From GCA-2731375 sp964590195 (lineage in GTDB: Bacteria; Pseudomonadota; Alphaproteobacteria; GCA-2731375): DNA of 64,000 nt. Both the position numbers and the translations under genes were made by a program. Below the pieces are notes generated by a model. That model saw nothing but the letters and a program-made list of their open reading frames with translations, ran no database searches and was not told where the DNA came from. The DNA lies in NCBI GenBank assembly GCA_964590195.1, contig CAZPWJ010000006.1, forward strand, positions 30,837 through 94,836. The letters run 5' to 3'. Below are positions 41,553 through 49,681 of this stretch, one piece after another (the stretch's first letter is position 1; every line of letters starts with the position of its first letter).

Positions 41553-42782
41553 CTAGCGCGTTGCCCTGGCATTCGCGAATATTGCCGCGCCACAGATCAA
41601 TAAAACGGCGAGAAAACCAAAGACCCAGCGATATGCGATCTCGGGGCTCTGTCCACCATCGTTGCTGAAGCTGCCTATAATCAGGCCTGACGCCGATTGT
41701 ATTGACGCTATACCCAGGAACACAGCCAGATTTTGGAATGTCAGGCCGCGTCCGATCAGATGATCCGGCAAAACGGTGCGGGCAAAGGCATGGTTCACCA
41801 TGACATAGCTGCCGACGGCGGCAAACAGTAGCAACAGGACGGTAGCCGTCCAGAAATCAGGTTTTTCAAGCGCCGCCAGCAGGGCGAGAATGGCGGCGGT
41901 GGCAAGGGCGCCGGCCACGATCAGCCACTTGCGCTGGCCGATATGATGGTCAAGCTTGCCATAAAGCGAAACGCCGGCCAGCACGGCAATGTTCAACGCC
42001 AGCAGGACATTGCCCCTCGCCACGCCGTCCAGCCCATGGACATCCGCCAGATACGGCCCGCCCCAAAGCCCAACCACGGTCAGAACCGTCGCATAGCAGA
42101 CAAACTGGATCGCCGAGACCAGCCAGAGCTCGCGATTGGCAAGAACCGACCGCAGGCCACTTAGAACCTGACCCCAACTCTCACCCCCATCACCGCTCCC
42201 GGCATGTTCCGGCGGCGCGTCACGGACAACGAAAAACAGCAGCAAGGCAAAGACGCCCGTCAACCCGGCCATGGCCAGGAATGCGCCTCGCCAGCCGATC
42301 ACTTCCACCGCCCAGGCAAGCGGCGTCGTGGCCAAAAGAGTGCCGCCACCGCCAACCACGAACATCATGGCGGTGAGGGTGGCAAAGCGTTCCTCGGGAT
42401 ACCAACGCGCGATCACCACCATGGAACCCATCAACCCGGCGGCACAGCCAACTCCCAGCAGAACACGCCCAATGGCCAGAACAGCGCCGTCCTGTGCCGC
42501 CGCGAAGGTAATGGCGCCCAGGACCGCGACCGCGAAAAGCCCCGTCATGGTCCGTCTTGCGCCATATCGGTCGAGCAGAACACCGGTCGGTATTTGCGCC
42601 AGACCAAAGGCAAGAAAGAAAAGCCCGGTAATGCCCCCCATGGCCTCGGCGGAGAGTTCGAGTTCGGCCATCAACTCTGGCGCGATGGCCGCGTTGGCGA
42701 CCCGATAGAACTGGCTGGCGACATAAGCCCCGCAAAGCACGAGATAGATTTGCAGAGCCTGCCGTCCCCCCGGATGGATCAT
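41553..42782 (-). CDS. Major facilitator superfamily transporter
   Basis: This encodes 409 residues with about twelve transmembrane helices. After the second helix, D-R-Y-G-A-R-R-T-M-T-G (near 70-80) is the characteristic MFS loop 2-3 motif. G-V-G-C-A-A-G-L-M-G-S and the later repeated half follow. There is a central cytosolic loop after R-D-A-P-P-E-H. The gene starts 17 bases after the SDR gene on the same strand, at the end of the SDR/CaiB/MFS set. It is the likely uptake or export system for the acid handled by the neighbouring CoA transferases, but this is inference. Confidence 0.9.
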   Translation of the reverse strand: MIHPGGRQALQIYLVLCGAYVASQFYRVANAAIAPELMAELELSAEAMGGITGLFFLAFGLAQIPTGVLLDRYGARRTMTGLFAVAVLGAITFAAAQDGAVLAIGRVLLGVGCAAGLMGSMVVIARWYPEERFATLTAMMFVVGGGGTLLATTPLAWAVEVIGWRGAFLAMAGLTGVFALLLFFVVRDAPPEHAGSGDGGESWGQVLSGLRSVLANRELWLVSAIQFVCYATVLTVVGLWGGPYLADVHGLDGVARGNVLLALNIAVLAGVSLYGKLDHHIGQRKWLIVAGALATAAILALLAALEKPDFWTATVLLLLFAAVGSYVMVNHAFARTVLPDHLIGRGLTFQNLAVFLGIASIQSASGLIIGSFSNDGGQSPEIAYRWVFGFLAVLLICGAAIFANARATR

Positions 42783-42799
42783 CGCGACATGCTCATGGC

Positions 42800-43585
42800 T
42801 CAGAACTGTCCCGCCGAGACGCCGCCATCGACCATATAGACCCCGCCGGTGCAGAACGAGCCGTCTTCGCTGGCAAGAAACAGCATCAGCCGCGCCACTT
42901 CCTCCGGCTCGCCATAGCGCTGCAACGGCAGACGCCGCGCCATGGGCCGGTTCGCGCGGTCCCCGGTCGGCAAACCCCGCTGTTCCTCGATCGAGGCCAT
43001 CATTCGGGTGTCGATGGGCGCCGGATTAACCGTGTTGACGCGGATATTCTGCTCCGCCCCTTCCAGGGCGGCGGTCCGCATCAAGCCGATCACCGCATGC
43101 TTGGAGGTAACGTAGGCGGACATGCCGCCGGTGCCACGGATCCCCGCCGTGGACGAGGTGATAACGATGCTGCCGCCACCACGGGCGCTCATGGCGGGCA
43201 TGATATATTTCAGGCCAAGAAAGACGCCGCGCACATTGATGGCGAGGACCTTGTCGAACATCTCTTCGGTATAGTCGCTGATCGGTGTGACCGTGCCCTC
43301 GATGCCCGCGTTCAATAGCGCGATATCGATGCCACCAAAGCGTTCCACCGCCGCCGCGATATAGGCTTGCGTCTGAGCCGTGTCCGTTACGTCGGCAACG
43401 ACGGCGGCGGCCTGTTCCGTGCCGATCTCCGCCACGGTGTCCTGCAGCGCGCCGTCATCCAGGTCGACCAGAATGATCCGGCCGCCTTCCGCCGCGAACA
43501 GCTTGGCCGCCGCCCGTCCGATGCCGCCCGATCCGCCGGTGATAATCGCGACCTTGCCGTCCAATTTGCCGCTCAACTCCGCCAT
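42800..43585 (-). CDS. SDR family oxidoreductase
   Basis: This encodes 261 residues of a Rossmann-fold short-chain dehydrogenase. The cofactor motif is T-G-G-S-G-G-I-G-R near residues 17-25. D-V-T is near 65, N-A-G-I-E near 92, the catalytic Ser in I-V-I-T-S-S-T near 142, and Y-V-T-S-K near 157-161 has the catalytic Tyr and Lys. It reversibly oxidises an alcohol with NAD(P). It sits 23 bases after the CoA transferase in the minus-strand set with an MFS transporter. Substrate is unknown; a hydroxyacyl-CoA or hydroxyacid is reasonable from context. Confidence 0.92.
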   Translation of the reverse strand: MAELSGKLDGKVAIITGGSGGIGRAAAKLFAAEGGRIILVDLDDGALQDTVAEIGTEQAAAVVADVTDTAQTQAYIAAAVERFGGIDIALLNAGIEGTVTPISDYTEEMFDKVLAINVRGVFLGLKYIMPAMSARGGGSIVITSSTAGIRGTGGMSAYVTSKHAVIGLMRTAALEGAEQNIRVNTVNPAPIDTRMMASIEEQRGLPTGDRANRPMARRLPLQRYGEPEEVARLMLFLASEDGSFCTGGVYMVDGGVSAGQF

Positions 43586-43608
43586 GATTGCTTCCTTTTC
43601 GTTATCTG

Positions 43609-44916
43609 TTACAGCTCCCGCCGGACGATGCCCTCGGCGACCAGCGCTTCAATCGCCGGTGCGTCAAAACCAAGATCGTGCAGAATGCGGTCGGCCTCGC
43701 TGCCGAATGCAGGGGTCGGCGCGGCCGGTTGAAAGCCCTCGCCGTCAAGCTCTACCGGCGGCCCGACCATGCGCACCGTTCCGGCGGCGGGATGTTCCAT
43801 GTCGTGAAACATCTGGTTGGCATGGGCGTGCGGATCATCGAACAGCTCGATCGGGAAATGCACCGCCGCGACCGGGATGCCGGCCTCGTTCAGGCGTGCG
43901 ATCCATGTCTCCGCCGAAGCTTGCCGCATCTTGCCTTCGACCGGTTCCTTCAGGTCCGCATAATAGGCTTCCCAGCGCGGTTCCAGAAGCGATGTCTCCA
44001 TCAGGCCCGAATCCTCGATACCTAGAACCTCGGCAAATTTCAGGCGTAGGGAATGGCTGCCGCAGGCCACCGCGATTGCCCGGTCGGCGGTCTCGAAGGT
44101 GCGGAAATATATCGCGGTCATGGACGGAAAGCGCGGGTTCGGAATTGCCGCCGCCTGCTCTTCATAGCTCGCCTTCGCGGCCCGCTGTTCCGATAGCCGC
44201 CGCAGGGCTTCGTCGTGTGCCGGGCGGTCCTTGTCCTCGGAGCGGATCAGCTGGTTGTTGGCCAGCACCATTCCCGCATGCATCAACGAAACATCAACGA
44301 TGCCGCCCTTGCCGCTGCGCTCGCGCCGCAGCAGGGCCGAGGCGACGCCAAAGGACAGGCACATAGCGCTCATATAATCGGCGCTGACCGGATCGCCGGA
44401 TGCAGGGCGGCCATCGGTCATGCGCCCGTTGGCGGCCATCAAGCCGCTGCGCGCCTGCACGACGATGTCCATGCCCGCCAGGCCGGCATCCGGGCCGTGC
44501 TTGCCAAAGGCGGTGACCGAGGCGATGACCAGGCGCGGGTTTTGGGCCAGCAAATCTTCCGGTGCCAGGCCAAGCTTTTTCTCGAGGCCGGGGCGAAAGT
44601 TCATCAGCACCACGTCTGCCCATTCCAGGATGCGTTCGATGACCGGGCGCGCGGCCGGTTTGCTAAGGTGCAGGGGAAGCGTATGTTTGCCCCGGTTGCG
44701 GGAGAGGAAGATGCGGGATTCGCCGGGCGCAAGGGGGTTGAACCTGCGCGTCGGGTCCCCTTCGGGGGCCTCGATCTTGAGCACCTCGGCCCCGCCGTCG
44801 GCCAGCATCTGGCCGCAAAACGGCACCGCGATAAACTGCCCGAACTCGGCCACCCGAATGCCGTCGAATGGCCTGGATTCATCCGTTGGCACCGATGCGT
44901 CCATGCTGTCTGTCAC
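43609..44916 (-). CDS. CaiB/BaiF family III CoA transferase
   Basis: This encodes 435 residues of the interlaced-dimer CoA transferase family. It begins R-V-A-E-F-G-Q-F-I-A-V-P-F-C-G-Q near residue 20, then G-G-A-E-V-L-K-I-E-A-P-E-G-D near 43-56, and the catalytic Asp is probably in G-L-A-G-M-D-I near 146. The family transfers CoA from one carboxylate to another. It heads the minus-strand CoA transferase/SDR/MFS set and is divergent from a double hot-dog protein and a second CoA transferase. The donor and acceptor are unknown. Confidence 0.93.
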   Translation of the reverse strand: MTDSMDASVPTDESRPFDGIRVAEFGQFIAVPFCGQMLADGGAEVLKIEAPEGDPTRRFNPLAPGESRIFLSRNRGKHTLPLHLSKPAARPVIERILEWADVVLMNFRPGLEKKLGLAPEDLLAQNPRLVIASVTAFGKHGPDAGLAGMDIVVQARSGLMAANGRMTDGRPASGDPVSADYMSAMCLSFGVASALLRRERSGKGGIVDVSLMHAGMVLANNQLIRSEDKDRPAHDEALRRLSEQRAAKASYEEQAAAIPNPRFPSMTAIYFRTFETADRAIAVACGSHSLRLKFAEVLGIEDSGLMETSLLEPRWEAYYADLKEPVEGKMRQASAETWIARLNEAGIPVAAVHFPIELFDDPHAHANQMFHDMEHPAAGTVRMVGPPVELDGEGFQPAAPTPAFGSEADRILHDLGFDAPAIEALVAEGIVRREL

Positions 44917-45083
44917 CGGTGTCCTTCCTCTTCTATCAATCTACAAAAAAGCCGGCCGCCAATCCGCCCGGCAATAGATCATTTCTCGCGGCATTCTCGT
45001 CAAAACCGGCAAAATCGTACGGGCCGCGCATTTGCCTGTCAAATTCCAGCGCCGCGGCAAGGGCCTTTGTCACGGCAACTTGG

Positions 45084-45117
45084 TATAAAAGGGTCACTAT
45101 CAATGTCCCTTTTTATA
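45084..45117. promoter_or_regulatory. Inverted repeat between divergent CoA-cluster operons
   Basis: TATAAAAGGG (45084-45093) and CCCTTTTTATA (45107-45117) are inverted copies with a single extra T, separated by 13 bases. They lie about 32 bases before the hot-dog ATG, in the 232-base divergent gap. The position suits an operator for a TetR- or GntR-like repressor, or an RNA hairpin at the start of the transcript. Confidence 0.45.
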
Positions 45118-45148
45118 GGGCAGGATAACCGCGAACGAGGAGTGAGAC

Positions 45149-46000
45149 ATGAGCGATACGCCATCGATGCACGAACCGTATGCGGGCAAGGACCTGGGGG
45201 AAATCCCGTTTATCTGCACGCCGACGATGGTCGAGCATTATTGCCAAGGCTTGGCTGTCGACCATGCGCGCTATCTCAGCCCAACCTATTGGGACCGGCC
45301 GGCGGCTCCCGCGATGATCGTTGGCGAGGTCGATGGCGGCTTTGACGGCGCGCGCTTCGACAACGCCTTTGGCAATTTGTGGATGCGCCAGGAGTGGGCC
45401 TTCCATGCGCCCATATTCCCCGACCGCGAATACCGCCGTACCTCCAGCGTGACCGACGTCTATGAATGGCGCGACCGTTCGGTGGTCAAGCAGGAGGTGA
45501 ACCTCTACGAAGGCGAGGCGCTGATCGTTCGCGGCATCCACCATCAAAGCTATCTGTTGGGTCAAAATTCCGGCAAGGTTGCCTTGCGCGATCCGAAGAA
45601 AAAGGAAGGCGTCCGCAAGTTTGAAGTGCCCGATGGGGAGCCAATCGCAAGCGTAGCACGCAGCATTGATCTGGAAATGTGCGGCGTGTTTTTTCATGGT
45701 AACCGCAGCTACCACACGGACAAGACCGCATCGGAAGAGCTCGGCTTCGAAGAGGTCGTGGTCGGCGGCAAAATGACCATGTCGCTGATCGGCGAGATGC
45801 TGGAACAACGCTTTGGCCGCGGCTATTACGAAGGCGGAACATTGGATGTGAAATTCACCAATATCGTTTGGCCCGATGACCGCGTTACAGCCAAGGGTGT
45901 GATCACGCACGAAAGTGACGGACGGGCATTCATCACCGTGTGGATGGAAAAGGACGATGGCACGGTGGTCATCGTTGGTTCCGCATCGGCGGCCAGTTAG
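45149..46000 (+). CDS. Double hot-dog (FAS1-like dehydratase/MaoC-like) protein
   Basis: This encodes 283 residues. Residues about 1-140 form an N-terminal FAS1-like dehydratase hot-dog (Y-A-G-K-D-L-G-E; H-Y-C-Q-G-L-A-V-D). A second hot-dog starts near 170. The second domain has H-G-N-R-S-Y-H-T-D at 183-191 where hydratase-2 proteins have G-D-x-N-P-I-H; His189 is kept but the catalytic Asp position is Gly184. The segment V-V-G-G-K-M-T-M follows. GAGGAG lies about 8 bases upstream of the ATG. Related fused proteins include mesaconyl-CoA-type hydratases. It is the first gene of the plus-strand CoA set, so it probably acts on the CoA ester formed by a neighbour. Confidence 0.82.
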   Translation: MSDTPSMHEPYAGKDLGEIPFICTPTMVEHYCQGLAVDHARYLSPTYWDRPAAPAMIVGEVDGGFDGARFDNAFGNLWMRQEWAFHAPIFPDREYRRTSSVTDVYEWRDRSVVKQEVNLYEGEALIVRGIHHQSYLLGQNSGKVALRDPKKKEGVRKFEVPDGEPIASVARSIDLEMCGVFFHGNRSYHTDKTASEELGFEEVVVGGKMTMSLIGEMLEQRFGRGYYEGGTLDVKFTNIVWPDDRVTAKGVITHESDGRAFITVWMEKDDGTVVIVGSASAAS

Positions 46001-46065
46001 ATCGTTTTATTTACTGTTTTATTGACAGGGACAACACTACTCAAGCTTCGAGGATAGATCCTACC

Positions 46066-47298
46066 ATGACCGATAATGTAACCGACTTTTCCTTCCTGCA
46101 GGGCGTCAAGGTAATCGACTTCACACAGTTCGAGGCGGGCCCCTCCTGCACCGAAGCCCTGGCCTGGCTGGGTGCTGACGTGGTGAAAATCGAGAATCCG
46201 AAAATGGGTGATCCCGGCCGCCGCCTGCGCCCCGGCAAACCGGACAACGATCCGTATTATTTCCATATGTTCAACGCCAATAAAAAGTCGGTAACGGTCA
46301 ATCTGAAGTCGCCCGAGGGCCTGGATCTGGCCAAGGACATGATCGCCAAGGCGGACGTGATGATGGAGAATTTCGCCCCCGGCGCGATCGAACGCCTGGG
46401 CCTGTCCTACGACGTGGTGAAGGAGATCAACCCCGGTATCATATATGCCCAGGTCAAGGGTTTCGGCGAGGGCAGCCCGTTCGAGAAAAACCTGGCCTTC
46501 GATATGATTGCGCAGGCCTGCGGCGGCACCTTCAGCGTCACCGGCGAAGGCGATGGCCCGCCGACCCGGCCCGGTATATCCCTGGGCGATACGGGCACCG
46601 GCATGTTGATGGCCATTACCATTCTGGGCGCGCTATACAAGCGGCGGGAGACCGGCCAGGGCCACCGCATGCAGGTGGCCATGCAGGACGCCATGCTGCA
46701 CTACATGCGCATTGGCTTGTCCACCCAAGGGTTGACCGGCAAGGCGGCGGAACGCGGCGGCTCCAAGGTGCCGGGCATCGTCAATGCGCCCATGGGTCTG
46801 TATCCCTGCGCGCCGGGCGGACCAAACGACTATGTCTACATCATGACCAGCCGGGCCAACCCGGAGCATTGGGACCGTTTGCTGACCCTGGTCGGGCGCG
46901 AGGATCTGATCGGCGACGAGCGTTATCTGACCCCCGGCGACCGCGTGGAGCGGGAGGCGGAAGTGGACGAAGTAATCGCCGCCTGGACCAGGGGGCGGTC
47001 GAAATATGACGCCATGACGGCGGTAGGCGAGGCGGGCATCCCCGCCGGCGCCGTGCTGGATACGGACGAATTGAACAACGACGTCACGTTCGAGCAGCGC
47101 GGCGTGATGCAGACCATGGTGCATCCGGTGCATCGCCCGTTCAAGATGCCGGGCTGGCCGGTGCGGGTGGACGGCCAGGCCACGCGGCTGAAATCATCAC
47201 CAATGCTGGGCGAGCATACGGACGAGGTAATCAGCGACTGGCTGGGATTAAACGGCGCAGCGATTGACGCCTTGAAGAGCGAGGGCGCGGTCGGCTAG
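46066..47298 (+). CDS. CaiB/BaiF CoA transferase, formyl-CoA-transferase-like
   Basis: This encodes 410 residues from ATG 46066 (MTDNVTDFSF); the frame is open back to 45940 but overlaps the previous gene. It resembles formyl-CoA:oxalate CoA transferase (Frc): F-E-A-G-P-S-C-T-E-A-L-A-W-L-G-A-D-V near 21-38 and N-A-N-K-K-S-V-T-V near 71. A catalytic Asp candidate is in L-A-F-D-M-I near 146. It follows the double hot-dog gene by 65 bases. An oxalate decarboxylase gene is absent, so the substrate is probably not oxalate. The stop overlaps that of rlmN by 4 bases. Confidence 0.92.
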   Translation: MTDNVTDFSFLQGVKVIDFTQFEAGPSCTEALAWLGADVVKIENPKMGDPGRRLRPGKPDNDPYYFHMFNANKKSVTVNLKSPEGLDLAKDMIAKADVMMENFAPGAIERLGLSYDVVKEINPGIIYAQVKGFGEGSPFEKNLAFDMIAQACGGTFSVTGEGDGPPTRPGISLGDTGTGMLMAITILGALYKRRETGQGHRMQVAMQDAMLHYMRIGLSTQGLTGKAAERGGSKVPGIVNAPMGLYPCAPGGPNDYVYIMTSRANPEHWDRLLTLVGREDLIGDERYLTPGDRVEREAEVDEVIAAWTRGRSKYDAMTAVGEAGIPAGAVLDTDELNNDVTFEQRGVMQTMVHPVHRPFKMPGWPVRVDGQATRLKSSPMLGEHTDEVISDWLGLNGAAIDALKSEGAVG

Positions 47299-48443
47299 GT
47301 CTTTTTCCGCCGTGAGGCTGGGATCTTTTCGCTGGCCGATTTCAATTGCCCGCAGGCGGCCATGATGTCGCGGCCCCGTGGCGCCCGGATGGGGGCTGAA
47401 TAACCGGCATCGTTCAGAATCGAGGCAAAGCGGCGAATGCGGTTGTTGGAACTGCATTGATAGGGCGCGCCGGGCCAGGGATTGAACGGGATCAGGTTGA
47501 TCTTGGCCGGCAGACCGCGCAGCAGGCGCACCAGTTCGTTGGCGTCTTCCAGGCTGTCGTTGACCTCTTGCAGCATGACGTATTCGAATGTGATGCGGCG
47601 GGAGTTGTTGGCGGAGGGGTAGTCGCGGCAGGCCTGGATCAATTCCTTGATGGGATGCTTTCGGTTCAGGGGCACCAGTTGATCGCGCACCTTGTCGTTT
47701 ACCGCATGCAGCGAGACGGCCAGATTAACCCGCAATTCCTGACCGCAGCGTTCCATGGCCGGGACCAGCCCGGCGGTGGAAAGTGTGATCGAGCGGCGCG
47801 AAAGCGCGATGCCGTCGCTATCCATGATGATATGCAAGGCCTGGGAGACATTGTCATAGTTCAACAGCGGCTCGCCCATGCCCATCATGACAATGGTGGA
47901 AATTTTGCGGTGCCCATCCGGGTTGGGCCAATCATCCAGGCAGTCCCGCGCCAGCATGAATTGCCCAAGAATTTCGCCGGCGGTCAAATTCCGCACCAGC
48001 GGCATGGTTCCGGTATGGCAGAAATCGCAATTCAGGGTGCAGCCAACTTGGCTGGAGATGCATAGGGCGCCATGATCCAGGTCCGGGATATAGACCATTT
48101 CGACTTCGTTGCCATCGGCCAGGCGCAGCAGCCATTTGATCGTGCCATCGGTGGAATTCAGGGTCGTGGTGATGCCCGGGCGTTCGATATTGCAGCCTTC
48201 GGCCAAGCGTTGGCGCAGATCCTTGCCCAGATCGCTCATCTCGTCGAAGCTGGTAACGCCGCGATTGTACATCCAGCGCCAAAGCTGGCTGACCCGCATC
48301 TTGCATTGCCGCGCGGGCACACCAAGTCCGGCCACCATCTCGGACAGTTCCTCGCGCGACAGACCGATCAGGTTCAGTCCAGGCGCCGCCCTTTTGCCAT
48401 TTGGGGCCGTGTCTGCCGCGATAGGTTCAGCCAGGCTGCTCAT
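47295..48443 (-). CDS. rlmN: Dual-specificity RNA methyltransferase RlmN
   Basis: This encodes 382 residues. The radical SAM enzyme methylates C2 of A2503 in 23S rRNA (and A37 in some tRNAs). The cluster loop is C-T-L-N-C-D-F-C-H-T-G near residues 138-148, the CX3CX2C pattern. The second methyl-carrier Cys is in D-I-M-A-A-C-G-Q-L near 363. The A-P-R-G-R-D segment is also diagnostic. The length is usual. It is followed 7 bases upstream on the same strand by the IalB gene, possibly sharing a promoter with it. Confidence 0.96.
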   Translation of the reverse strand: MSSLAEPIAADTAPNGKRAAPGLNLIGLSREELSEMVAGLGVPARQCKMRVSQLWRWMYNRGVTSFDEMSDLGKDLRQRLAEGCNIERPGITTTLNSTDGTIKWLLRLADGNEVEMVYIPDLDHGALCISSQVGCTLNCDFCHTGTMPLVRNLTAGEILGQFMLARDCLDDWPNPDGHRKISTIVMMGMGEPLLNYDNVSQALHIIMDSDGIALSRRSITLSTAGLVPAMERCGQELRVNLAVSLHAVNDKVRDQLVPLNRKHPIKELIQACRDYPSANNSRRITFEYVMLQEVNDSLEDANELVRLLRGLPAKINLIPFNPWPGAPYQCSSNNRIRRFASILNDAGYSAPIRAPRGRDIMAACGQLKSASEKIPASRRKKT

Positions 48444-48450
48444 GCGCCGT

Positions 48451-48984
48451 CTACTTTACCTTGCAGGCCCGGTTGATCGCCCTGTGGGCGCGGGTGAAGC
48501 CTTTCAGGGAATAACGGTCCGTGGTCTTGGTGCCGCGTTTGGAGATGCCGCGAATAACCATTTTCTTGCCGGCCCGCATGGCCTTGACCAACTTGGCCTC
48601 CGTCTTTGGGTTTTCCACCCAGGCGGTATCATCCACGGTGTAGAGTTTGAAAGTCTTGCCGTCCACATTGATGGTCGCGGTGCTGCCGGGTTTGATGGGA
48701 TAGCCCACATAGACCCCGATCTCGCCCTTGATCTTCTTATACGGACGATGGGTGATCAGTACCCAGATCGGTCCGCGCTTGACGCCGCCCGGTTTGCTGC
48801 TGCTTGGCTGACCCGCCATATAACAGGCCATGCCCTTGCCTTCCTTTAGCGAAAAGGCGCCCCAGACACCCGGATTGCGCAGCAGTGACTTGGGCGCTTT
48901 GGATTTTGCCTGTGCCCCCAGGGCGACGCTGAACAGAACCGCGACCACGCTCAGTGCGGTCACAATGGTGATAAATTTTTTCAT
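48451..48984 (-). CDS. Invasion-associated locus B (IalB) family protein
   Basis: This encodes 177 residues with a signal peptide (I-T-I-V-T-A-L-S-V-V-A-V-L-F-S-V-A-L-G-A) cleaved near A-Q-A-K at about 26. The mature protein is Lys-rich and has the IalB family beta-strand pattern: G-V-W-G-A-F, C-Y-M-A-G-Q-P and V-Y-V-G-Y-P-I-K-P-G-S. The family is named from Bartonella but is common in free-living alphaproteobacteria as periplasmic proteins of unclear role. It is between rlmN and the SpoU-like methyltransferase, all on the minus strand. Confidence 0.88.
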   Translation of the reverse strand: MKKFITIVTALSVVAVLFSVALGAQAKSKAPKSLLRNPGVWGAFSLKEGKGMACYMAGQPSSSKPGGVKRGPIWVLITHRPYKKIKGEIGVYVGYPIKPGSTATINVDGKTFKLYTVDDTAWVENPKTEAKLVKAMRAGKKMVIRGISKRGTKTTDRYSLKGFTRAHRAINRACKVK

Positions 48985-49032
48985 GGCGTCAACATAATGT
49001 TCGTTTGTGGCATTTTCCAGATCAACCTCGCC

Positions 49033-49563
49033 CTAATCTTGTTTTGTGCGAAATTTCTGCGCGCCTTGGACATGGGGCGTGGGCGGTTCGCCTTCATTGC
49101 GGCTGAAAGTTGCCCGCTGGCCAAAGCGGCCCAGGCTGACCGTGCGGTCATAAAGCACGATCGCCCCCGCCGTCGCCACATTGATGCAAAAGGCGGTGGG
49201 GATCTTGATCACATGGTCGCAGCGGGCCAGCATTTCAGGCGACAGGCTGCCCCGCTCCGGCCCCAAGACATAGGCCGCGCGGACCGGATGTTTGAAGGTT
49301 GGCAAATCGACCGCGCCGTCGATCAACTCGATGCCCACAAGCTGACAACGTTCGGGCAGGACCATGCTGGCCACGTCCTCGAATTCGTAATAGGGCAATT
49401 GGTGGGTCGAGCGCGAGGTGTCCGAGGAAGCCTGCCGCTGGCGGTAGCTGCCGTCCACCGTGAATAGAAAACCGGCCCCAAAGGCCTGGGCCGAACGGAA
49501 CAGATTGCCCGCGTTCATGGGCTTGCTCAATCGTTCCACCCCGATGCCGAAATACCCGCGCAT
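49033..49563 (-). CDS. SpoU/TrmH family RNA methyltransferase
   Basis: This encodes 176 residues from ATG 49563, preceded by AAAAGG about 6 bases upstream; the ATG at 49578 has no such site. The knot fold is shown by N-A-G-N-L-F-R-S-A near residue 18 (motif 1), V-L-G-P-E-R-G-S-L-S near 100 (motif 2) and C-I-N-V-A-T-A-G-A-I-V-L-Y-D near 130 (motif 3). It uses S-adenosylmethionine to methylate a ribose 2'-hydroxyl of rRNA or tRNA. There is no N-terminal substrate-binding extension, so the target is not clear; a small TrmL- or TrmJ-like role is possible. Confidence 0.9.
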   Translation of the reverse strand: MRGYFGIGVERLSKPMNAGNLFRSAQAFGAGFLFTVDGSYRQRQASSDTSRSTHQLPYYEFEDVASMVLPERCQLVGIELIDGAVDLPTFKHPVRAAYVLGPERGSLSPEMLARCDHVIKIPTAFCINVATAGAIVLYDRTVSLGRFGQRATFSRNEGEPPTPHVQGAQKFRTKQD

Positions 49564-49681
49564 ACCAACCTTTTCCATGATTCATGGCAGAGAATAACGC
49601 CTATAGGCGACAAACGCCCATGCTTTGTGCTAATTCCCGACTTAGAGAAATTATTGCCCGAAAGCGTGAGGAAAGACACTG

